This document shows, one piece after another, positions 14,476 to 19,828 of a DNA stretch of 42,290 bases; the stretch's first letter is position 1, and every line of letters starts with the position of its first letter. Source of the DNA: an uncultured Bacilli bacterium (GTDB lineage: Bacteria > Bacillota_I > Bacilli_A > RF39 > UBA660); NCBI GenBank assembly GCA_947629025.1, contig CANRCC010000014.1, positions 1 to 42,290 on the forward strand. Reading direction: 5' to 3'. A program made the position numbers and the translations under genes. The notes below the pieces were generated by a model that saw only the letters and a list, made by a program, of their open reading frames with translations, searched no databases and was not told the DNA's origin.

Positions 14476-15105
14476 TTACTTTTTTAATTTTTTTTCAAAA
14501 CTATTTTGTTTCATTAAATCTTCGTATTTACCAACTTTAGATATAATATTATAAGGATGTGATTGTCTAAAAAGTTTACGCTCTTCTCCTGGCATTTCTA
14601 ATACTTCATCTGCTATATCCATATGTAATATTCCATCTAAATGATCCATTTCATGTGATAAAACAGTAGATTCAAATTCCTCAAAAATCTCTCTATGTTT
14701 TTCTCCATCAATATCAAAATACTCAACTAATATTTTATATGGTCTTTTTACATGCCCCATAAAGTTCATACAACTTGTACAAGCCTCCCAGTACTCTGTA
14801 AGACCATATCTTTCAATAATCACTGGATTTATTAATACTCTTGCTTCATTATAATTTTCTTCTTTTTCTGTAGTTTCATTTTTTTGCATTTTATTAATAA
14901 TGTCCAAATTTGTATTTTTTATATATACAAGTCTTTTTGGAATTCCAAGTTGTACAGCAGCCATTGCCATTACTCTATTTTCCTTACAAAATTCTGCTAA
15001 CACATTAATATCATTCTTCAAATTCTTGTCATTTAAATTAACCTTAACAGAAACTTGTCTCAAATACTTTTCATTATCTTCTATTGTAATTGCTTTTATT
15101 TTCAT
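14476..15105 (-). CDS. Divergent peptide deformylase
   Basis: Metallo-hydrolase fold removing N-formyl groups from nascent peptides. All catalytic residues are present: Gln52 in AMAAVQLG (motif 1), Cys109 in EACTS (motif 2), and His151, Glu152 and His155 in SHEMDHLDG (motif 3). The motifs are off-consensus: the usual GxGLAAPQ has Met in place of Gly, and EGCLS reads EACTS. Length is 209 residues with an acidic insert (QKNETTEKEENYNE, 74-87). It lies alone in the cassette array rather than with fmt, so it is probably a second, specialised or resistant deformylase rather than the housekeeping copy. Some insensitivity to actinonin-type inhibitors would be plausible, but that is inference. The start has TAAAAGGAG upstream. 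Confidence 0.9.
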   Translation of the reverse strand: MKIKAITIEDNEKYLRQVSVKVNLNDKNLKNDINVLAEFCKENRVMAMAAVQLGIPKRLVYIKNTNLDIINKMQKNETTEKEENYNEARVLINPVIIERYGLTEYWEACTSCMNFMGHVKRPYKILVEYFDIDGEKHREIFEEFESTVLSHEMDHLDGILHMDIADEVLEMPGEERKLFRQSHPYNIISKVGKYEDLMKQNSFEKKLKK

Positions 15106-15150
15106 ATTTAATTTCTCCTTTTAAAATATTGATCATTTCAATATGCAAAT

Positions 15151-15287
15151 GTGTTTTCTAAATTAACAGATATATCAATTTCAATCTATAAATATTTTAG
15201 CATAAATTTAAACATTTTAAAACTCGAACTATTAAAGTCCAAGTTTGGTATCACTATGGTACGAGCGACATAGTAATCTACAACTTA
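15151..15287 (-). repeat. Array spacer copy 3 (C-type promoter module)
   Basis: The C half (15151-15226) matches copy 4 with one difference in 76 bases. The palindrome is at 15160-15181. The upstream half differs from the other copies: TAAGTTGTAGATTAC (holding the stop codon of the upstream gene), then ACTATG / CATAGT arms flanking GTACCATAGTGATACC, before the AAACTTGGACT / AGTTCGAGTTT hairpin. The extended -10 is TATGCTAAAAT. It drives the deformylase gene. Confidence 0.85.
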
Positions 15288-16259
15288 TTTAATTAATTGT
15301 TCAATAGTTTGTATTACTGAGTTAGTTATAGGTTTATGTTTTATATCAAAGTTGTTTTTTCTTTCCTCATCAAGTTTGTAATCAATCGTCATATCTACAT
15401 TATCCTTTATTGTTTGTGCATCATATCTATCCTTTGGTCTAGAATTTTTCTTTGAATTGTAAATACTCTCTAAACTCATCATTCTATATGGTATGCCTAT
15501 ATGTTCTCTTATCTGGCTAGAAAAAGACATTTCTGTATATTTTTTAGAAAAATGGTGTTCATCAACAAATAATTGGCTATTACTACTTTGATTTTCAAAA
15601 TAATATTCCTTAGTAGTTATACTGTTATCAGGTTGTCTTTCAAATAAGAATAATCCAATACTCATAGGAGTATCTTTATATACGATTTTATATTCATGAC
15701 CATTCATTTCTTTATGTTCCATATTACTAACAAAATTAAAATCTGGACTAGAATCAACAAGTTCTTTTAAAGCAACCAATTGGTGTTCATTGATAAATAA
15801 ATCTAAGTCTCCATGGTATCTTTTTAGTTCATGTCCAGTTGCTAAATATCCCATAAGACCACCAGTATAATAACAATCAAAATTGTTATTTAATAATTCG
15901 TTAAATTTATCAAAAACTTCAATGACTAATTGATGATTTTCATTTAAAGACATACTAGGATATTCCATATTCATGTTTTTAATCCAGTTGAGTCTTTCGA
16001 TTAGATTACTAGCAGATGTGTATTTTTCAGGATTTAAACTTATAATGGCATCAACATTTGAAAAAATATCCTCCGTAGTTATCTTTTTTCTATTTAATAA
16101 ATCATTTAATGAAACTAGAATAGCGTCAATAGCATCATTTATGTTCATTGAACATAATCTATTAATGGTGTAAATAATTTCTTCTTTGTTAGTTATGTTT
16201 GCTTTATGAGCAAATGTATAAACTAGTTGAATAATTGCTTGTTTTTGATTTTCGTCCAT
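15285..16259 (-). CDS. Nucleotidyltransferase-fold protein (AbiEii / aminoglycoside-nucleotidyltransferase-like)
   Basis: A protein of 324 residues. The central segment GGLMGYLATG...KRYHGDLDLFINEHQL near residue 140 is a Pol-beta-type nucleotidyltransferase signature: glycine-rich helix, then RYHGDLDLF with the two metal-binding Asp. The N-terminal ~110 residues are helical (ANITNKEEIIYTINRLCSMN), and the C-terminal part has a basic KKNSRPKDRYDAQTI stretch typical of the MNT/AbiEii-like group. Members include defence toxins and antibiotic-modifying enzymes, and the target cannot be told from sequence. The ATG at 16259 is preferred because the earlier ATG overlaps a TGATATAAT promoter element. 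The stop codon lies inside array spacer copy 3. Confidence 0.75.
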   Translation of the reverse strand: MDENQKQAIIQLVYTFAHKANITNKEEIIYTINRLCSMNINDAIDAILVSLNDLLNRKKITTEDIFSNVDAIISLNPEKYTSASNLIERLNWIKNMNMEYPSMSLNENHQLVIEVFDKFNELLNNNFDCYYTGGLMGYLATGHELKRYHGDLDLFINEHQLVALKELVDSSPDFNFVSNMEHKEMNGHEYKIVYKDTPMSIGLFLFERQPDNSITTKEYYFENQSSNSQLFVDEHHFSKKYTEMSFSSQIREHIGIPYRMMSLESIYNSKKNSRPKDRYDAQTIKDNVDMTIDYKLDEERKNNFDIKHKPITNSVIQTIEQLIK

Positions 16260-16329
16260 GTTATGTAACCTACTTTCTTTCATTATTATATCACATTAGC
16301 AAATTATACTTCTAAAATTTATTTATCTA

Positions 16330-16454
16330 TTTTGTTTATGACAAAATAATTAACCCCTTCTAGGCTTTTTTACAAGTCGTTTTCTATCTTTGCTCGTATT
16401 TCTCCGAGTTTACTATCAATCTGTGCCCTAAAGGAAGATGTACAACAACTTTTT
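16330..16454 (-). repeat. Array spacer copy 7 (e1 end plus block-A promoter)
   Basis: Minus strand: AAAGTTGTTGTACATCTTCC, TTTAGGGCACAGATTGATAG (CACCAG has lost one C), hairpin ACTCGGAGAAATACGAGC, a linker AAAGATAGAAAACGACTTG, then GCCTAGAAGGGGTTAATTAT and the block-A palindrome ATTTTGTcataaACAAAAT with its -35 TTGTCA. The linker also occurs in copy 6 and beside ssrA. It drives the nucleotidyltransferase-like gene. Confidence 0.85.
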
Positions 16455-16660
16455 ATTTATTTTCAACAACTATTTGATAATCATCGGAATATATAATATT
16501 TTTAACTTTTTCTAAAGGGTTATTGATTTATGAATCAATCATTATATACATTTTACTAAATTATTAAAAAGTAGTAATAGATTATGCCATTTTATATACT
16601 ATCTTACCTTTTTTATATTTCATTTTCTAATAGTTACATAATTTATTTCATGTACATTAA
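16455..16660 (-). pseudogene. Remnant of a decayed cassette gene
   Basis: No intact gene lies between the kinase stop (16704) and spacer copy 7. On the minus strand a short frame starts MKYKKGKIVYKMA and stops. Near the spacer a coding-like tail reads EKVKNIIYSDDYQIVVENK, ending in TAA directly before AAAGTTGTTG. The position of this tail relative to the spacer is exactly that of intact cassette genes. The middle is AT-rich with stops in all frames. It probably represents a degraded cassette; its family is not identifiable. Confidence 0.4.
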
Positions 16661-16703
16661 TGTTATGTTCTTATAGTATGAAAATTTCTTTACAACAACA
16701 ATA

Positions 16704-17291
16704 TTATTTTAAATTTTTACTTAATACCCAAGACAGATAATTGTTTTCGTTATCTAGTATGTATTTATAATCTAATAATGGCTTAAATTTTTTTATTTTT
16801 TGTATTGCTTCATTTAAAATCTCATCTTTGCTTTTATTATATACATCAATTATAACTTCATTTGGTAATAAATGTCTATTTTTTATTTTTTCATTTGAAT
16901 TTACAACATTATCTAGTTTAAATAATCCTCCTTCATTATTATTTCTATGTATCATTTGCTTTTTTATTTGTTCTGAATTACTTGATATAAGCCTTAAAAT
17001 AATAAAATTATATCCCTTAAATATTTTAGGTATTTCTCTTGCTCTTACATCATCAAAATCTAATGCTACAATATTTTTAAAACCTTTTTTGTAAAAGTAA
17101 TCTAATTGTAATAAAAAGTTGTCCCAACATATTTTCTCTTCAAATATTCCTTCATCTTTACAATTTTCAGGAATACAAAATTCCGGAACCATATTTTGTT
17201 CAAAATATACCCCATTAAAATATTTATATAGTTTTTGAGCTAAAGTAGTTTTCCCTACTGCACTTGGTCCAATTATAAATATAAAATCCAT
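16704..17291 (-). CDS. P-loop nucleotide kinase-like protein
   Basis: A protein of 195 residues. Walker A is GPSAVGKTTLAQKL near residue 8. Downstream LDFDDVRAREIPKIFKGYNFIIL resembles the second acidic strand of small AAA/kinase families, and an arginine-rich LIDs-like stretch (QMIHRNNNEGG) follows. This is the pattern of shikimate/gluconate kinase-like or zeta-toxin-like phosphotransferases; the substrate is unknown. ATG at 17291 has AGAGGATG upstream. The start is nested directly behind a 16-codon fragment of another gene (17308-17358), whose own leader and a block-A promoter lie further upstream. Confidence 0.8.
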   Translation of the reverse strand: MDFIFIIGPSAVGKTTLAQKLYKYFNGVYFEQNMVPEFCIPENCKDEGIFEEKICWDNFLLQLDYFYKKGFKNIVALDFDDVRAREIPKIFKGYNFIILRLISSNSEQIKKQMIHRNNNEGGLFKLDNVVNSNEKIKNRHLLPNEVIIDVYNKSKDEILNEAIQKIKKFKPLLDYKYILDNENNYLSWVLSKNLK

Positions 17292-17307
17292 AGTTATCAT
17301 CCTCTTT

Positions 17308-17358
17308 TTATAAATCCATTATAGCATATTTTATTGTAAAATAATTATCACTAATCAT
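17308..17358 (-). pseudogene. 5' fragment of a paralogue of the 189-residue cassette gene
   Basis: A 16-codon frame MISDNYFTIKYAIMDL then TAA corresponds to MSRENNFPIKYAVLEL of the gene at 9757-10326. The leaders also match: GTACAATTCTAATTGGTGAT here against GTTATAATGCTAATGGGTGAT there. So the promoter-proximal part of a second copy remains and the rest was replaced by the kinase gene, whose ribosome site begins just past the stop. It might still be translated as a leader peptide. Confidence 0.65.
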
Positions 17359-17439
17359 AAAAATCACCAATTAGAATTGTACAAATTTAATATTACTAAG
17401 AAGATTTTTGCATAATAATTAATATATTATTTAAACTAT

Positions 17440-17587
17440 ATTTTATTTATGACAAAATAATTAACCCCCTAGGTATTTTGACAAGTATATCAAAATGACT
17501 TAAGGGGGTACTCTTTTATATAAATGTTCGAAAAAGTTCGAACAGAAACGTCACTGGTGCCCTAAAGGAAGAAGTACAACAACTTTT
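17440..17587 (-). repeat. Array spacer copy 8 (e1 end plus long hairpin and block-A promoter)
   Basis: Minus strand: AAAGTTGTTGTACTTCTTCC, TTTAGGGCACCAG, after which the shared trailer is replaced by TGACGTTTC. An 8 bp perfect hairpin follows (TGTTCGAA / TTCGAACA, 17525-17544). Next comes a long imperfect stem: ACCCCCT...TTTTGA with TCAAAA...GGGGGT, about 17471-17518. Last is block A with the ATTTTGT / ATAAAAT arms. The change of sequence exactly after CACCAG suggests a recombination joint there. Confidence 0.8.
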
Positions 17588-17662
17588 ATATATATATTTG
17601 TTTAAATAATTTTATAAATTTCTTGCCTAAATATCATGTTTTTTTATTTTTAATCAACTTTC

Positions 17663-18088
17663 TTATTCAGCCATATAATTTTTTATTTCGTTTAACTTTT
17701 CTTCGGTAAGTTCAATGCCGCCTTTAAAGTTTATTGCTCCAGGCCAATCATTATCTTTCCATTCCATATTGAATAAACTTACATCTTTGTCATATCTGGG
17801 GAATGCATGATAATGAACAAAATAATCTCTCATCATCATTATAAGATAATTAAACTTTATTGCACCAAATTTCTTAGTACATACTTCTTCATACCATTTA
17901 ATAACTTTAGGAAATTCTGCTGCTTCTTCTGGAAGCATATCAGCAACAGATGGTGTCTCTCTTTTTAGAAGGATTACAGCGTCTCCTAATGTTGCTTGTT
18001 TTTCTCTAATACAAACTATCCAATATTCAAATTCTTTAATACATCTTGCTTCTGGTTTGAATTTACTCATAAAATCTAAATTACTCAT
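17663..18088 (-). CDS. HIT-like protein
   Basis: A protein of 141 residues. The motif VHYHAFPRYDK near residue 95 matches the HxHxxPR core of HIT-like nucleotide hydrolases/transferases. LGDAVILLKRETPSVADMLPEEAAEF earlier is the usual HIT strand-helix segment preceding the helix with KFNYLIMMM. The family cleaves dinucleoside polyphosphates or nucleoside-phosphate adducts, and the substrate here is unknown. ATG at 18088 (MSNLDFMSKF) has GAGGAGGATG upstream; the frame opens 12 codons earlier without a ribosome site. It is expressed from C-type promoter copy 4 and followed by spacer copy 8. Confidence 0.8.
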   Translation of the reverse strand: MSNLDFMSKFKPEARCIKEFEYWIVCIREKQATLGDAVILLKRETPSVADMLPEEAAEFPKVIKWYEEVCTKKFGAIKFNYLIMMMRDYFVHYHAFPRYDKDVSLFNMEWKDNDWPGAINFKGGIELTEEKLNEIKNYMAE

Positions 18089-18132
18089 AACCATCCTCCT
18101 CATTATGCATATTGCTTTTGACAATATGCAAG

Positions 18133-18271
18133 TGTGTTTTCTAAATTGACAGATATATCAATTTCAATCTATAAATATTTTAGCATAAATTTAAACATTT
18201 TAAAACTCGGACTTTTACAGTTCGAGTTTGGTATCAATTTGATGCAGTTGAGAAAGTTATTTACAACTTTT
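18133..18271 (-). repeat. Array spacer copy 4 (e2 end plus C-type promoter module)
   Basis: The best copy for reading the module. Minus strand: hairpin AAAGTT-GTAAAT-AACTTT, CTCAACTGCATCAAATTGATAC (17 of 22 bases match the ssrA acceptor strand and trailer), then hairpin AAACTCGAACT / AGTCCGAGTTT with TTTTAAAAT (18203-18229) as a weak terminator. An extended -10 TATGCTAAAAT follows, then the palindrome AAATTGA / TCAATTT (18143-18164) just downstream of the predicted start. It drives the HIT-like gene. Confidence 0.85.
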
Positions 18272-18370
18272 CAAAAAAAACATATTTAAACATTGATTGA
18301 AGAATAATTACTCTGTTTATCATTATATAACTAACTTTATTGAAGCTTATCACGATAATAGAGTGCTATA

Positions 18371-18595
18371 TTAACAATCTTTACTCCAATCCTCATAAGG
18401 ATCATATCCATTTTCTTTTTCCCACAAAATATGATTATCTCTAGCATTTTTTATAGCAGGACAGCCATTATTAGACACGGCACTAGCTCCATCTGTTACA
18501 ACAAAGAATGGTAAATTATAATTTTGAGCAAGCTTTTTTACCTCTTGGCAAAATTGCCTTGCTTTTTGTATTTGCATGTTACTTTTATAGTTCAT
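18371..18595 (-). CDS. Small hypothetical protein (NGCPAIKNARDNHI...EDW type)
   Basis: A protein of 74 residues. The N-terminal half is a basic helix (IQKARQFCQEVKKLAQNY), then a strand (LPFFVVTDGASAV), then the dense motif NGCPAIKNARDNHILWEKEN ending in DPYEDWSKD. I recall similar short proteins in gut bacteria and phages but know of no function. GGAGG precedes ATG. It is the first cassette downstream of ssrA, about 370 bases from the tmRNA end. About 90 bases after the stop hold nothing recognisable before spacer copy 4. Confidence 0.7.
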   Translation of the reverse strand: MNYKSNMQIQKARQFCQEVKKLAQNYNLPFFVVTDGASAVSNNGCPAIKNARDNHILWEKENGYDPYEDWSKDC

Positions 18596-18636
18596 ACAGC
18601 TACCTCCAATAATTAATATTATATCATACTCCTACA

Positions 18637-18660
18637 AAATATTTAACCACCTAGGTATTT
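18637..18660 (-). promoter_or_regulatory. Degenerate block-A copy ahead of the 74-residue gene
   Basis: Minus strand ACCTAGGTGGTTAAATATTT then TGTAGG matches the block-A core (CCTAGGGGGTTAATTATTT). The distal palindrome arm has been replaced. A TGATATAAT extended -10 lies about ten bases downstream and probably drives the gene. Confidence 0.5.
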
Positions 18661-18708
18661 GCAAAATATATTAAATTAACTTTGTAGATTATCCTAATTT
18701 CTTTATAA

Positions 18709-18789
18709 AAAGATTTATTAATCTCATTTCTAATACTAATTATCATTTTATTAATAGTCTGTTTAATAATTCTATGTATAAAGAAATAG
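18709..18789 (+). pseudogene. Dead second copy of the hydrophobic peptide gene
   Basis: This open frame of 26 codons reads KDLLISFLILIIILLIVCLI then ILCIKK and a stop. It aligns with KDFLILSLIILILLLVL of the peptide at 12329-12412 (11 of 24 positions identical, the rest hydrophobic). Where the ATG should be there is TTA TAA, so no start remains. Its stop overlaps the terminator hairpin of the RNA copy at 18779-18890, the same arrangement as in the intact locus. Confidence 0.5.
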
Positions 18790-18890
18790 CACTCAATCTA
18801 GCATAGATTAAGTGCTTACCACTTAAGGACAAGTACTCAACTCGGCAAAGTTAAGTCTTCCCTTTTTATTTTATGCAAGTTTCCTTGACA
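18779..18890 (-). ncRNA. Second copy of the candidate antitoxin RNA, directly after ssrA
   Basis: The promoter on the minus strand is TTGTAA (18919-18924), 17 bases, TATTAT (18896-18901). It is followed by the same CAAG-GAAA-CUUG hairpin and A-rich linker as the RNA at 12411-12524 (about 52 bases nearly identical). An ACTTAACT / AGTTGAGT stem and a 13 bp terminator stem (18788-18816) follow, then ATTTCTTTAT. The stems differ from the other copies by paired changes. The last hairpin may also terminate readthrough from ssrA. Confidence 0.55.
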
Positions 18891-18971
18891 AATACATAAT
18901 AATATAAAAACGGCTTTTTTACAAGTTGCTTTCTATTTTTACTCGAATTTTCCGAGTTTCTATCAATCTGG
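18781..18971 (-). repeat. Array spacer copy 9, fused to the ssrA 3' end
   Basis: Directly after the encoded CCA of tmRNA the minus strand continues GATTGATAG, hairpin AAACTCGGAAAATTCGAGT, AAAAATAGAAAGCAACTTG, and then the RNA module shared with copy 6. The trailer and hairpin are the same as those following CACCAG in the array spacers. This ties the array to the ssrA end. Confidence 0.85.
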
Positions 18972-19346
18972 TGGAGCTGAGGAGATTCGAACTCCTGTCC
19001 AAAAATATATCACAATAAGTATCTACAAGTTTAGTTAGTTAATAAATTTCCTAATTTATATAAGTAACTAACAACCTACAAATTAGTAAGCTTATTATTA
19101 TTCGTTATTACTACTAAGCAAAGTAATAATATATCTTGCTATTTGTGAATCCCCTATAATCTACGCAAGAAAAGAAAATAGAGAATTGCATTTCTGACTT
19201 AAGCAGCTACGGCAACACTATTACTTCTGAATAATGAAGCAAATGCATTTTTAATTTTGTTTCCAATTATTTTTATTTGCACGTAACGAGTGCCTTCGAC
19301 TTGCAACTTAGAGCTAAATATTCCTGTCGAAACCAAATGCAGCCCC
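18969..19346 (-). ncRNA. ssrA: Transfer-messenger RNA (tmRNA)
   Basis: The 5' end GGGGCUGCAUUUGGUUUCGACAGG and the 3' end with T-arm GGAGUUCGAAUCUCC, acceptor AGCUCC and encoded CCA are diagnostic. The acceptor strands pair (GGGGCU with AGCUCC, one GU). It is a one-piece tmRNA of about 378 bases. The tag frame ends ...NAFASLFRSNSVAVAA then TAA, so the proteolysis signal is AVAA rather than the common ALAA, and the tag appears long for a bacillus. The resume codon is uncertain; GGA in GGAAACAAAATT is the best in-frame candidate after the first pseudoknot. smpB and rnr lie immediately upstream on the same strand. The 3' end borders the accessory array. Confidence 0.97.
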
Positions 19347-19387
19347 ATGCTTGTAAATTATAGTACAAAAGAAAGAAAAAGTCAAAA

Positions 19388-19828
19388 TTAATATTTTCCT
19401 TTTAATGACTTTTTCATTTCTCTATCTATATCTCTTTGTTTAATAGTTTCTTTTTTATCATAAGTATGTTTACCTCTAGCAACTGCTATTTCTATTTTGG
19501 CTCTTCCTCTAACAAAATATAGTCTTATCGGTACTATAGTTAATCCTTTTATAGATACTCTATCTCTTATTTTATTTATTTCATTTTTATGAAGTAATAA
19601 TTTTCTTGTTCTAGTTTCATCATGATTAAATATATTACCCTCTTTATATTCTGCAATAAACATGTTAAGTAAGTATATTTCTCCATTTTTTATAACTGCA
19701 TAACTATCTTTTAAATTTGCATTTCCTTTTTTAATAGATTTTATTTCGGTTCCAGTTAAAACTATACCTGCTTCGTATTTATCTAATATATCATATTCGT
19801 ATCTTGCTTTTCTATTTAGTATTTCCAT
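19388..19828 (-). CDS. smpB: SsrA-binding protein SmpB
   Basis: Binds tmRNA and enters stalled ribosomes with it. Family motifs: NRKARYEYDILDKYEAGIVL, TGTEIKSIKKGNANLKDSY, the YKEGNIFNHDETRTRKLLLHK central stretch, and the basic C-terminal tail KHTYDKKETIKQRDIDREMK. The length of about 147 residues is normal. Two adjacent ATG codons follow AAGGTGA; the second gives better spacing and is chosen. The gene overlaps the 3' end of rnr, so translation is probably coupled. Confidence 0.96.
   Translation of the reverse strand: MEILNRKARYEYDILDKYEAGIVLTGTEIKSIKKGNANLKDSYAVIKNGEIYLLNMFIAEYKEGNIFNHDETRTRKLLLHKNEINKIRDRVSIKGLTIVPIRLYFVRGRAKIEIAVARGKHTYDKKETIKQRDIDREMKKSLKGKY

Noticed and set aside
9633-18271. 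CRISPR array
   Set aside because: The repeats are long, diverged and separated by genes, not by uniform short spacers, and there are no cas genes.
9633-18271. Insertion sequence or MITE family
   Set aside because: The spacers have no terminal inverted repeats or target duplications, and their halves are exchanged independently, which a single transposing unit would not explain.
8921-18971. True integron with attC sites
   Set aside because: The layout is suggestive, but I find no RYYYAAC...GTTRRRY pair bounding the spacers consistently, no attI and no integrase gene in the window. I therefore describe it as cassette-like only.
18960-19010. A separate tRNA gene at the ssrA 3' end
   Set aside because: The T-arm and CCA belong to tmRNA: the acceptor strand pairs with the tmRNA 5' end at 19341-19346.
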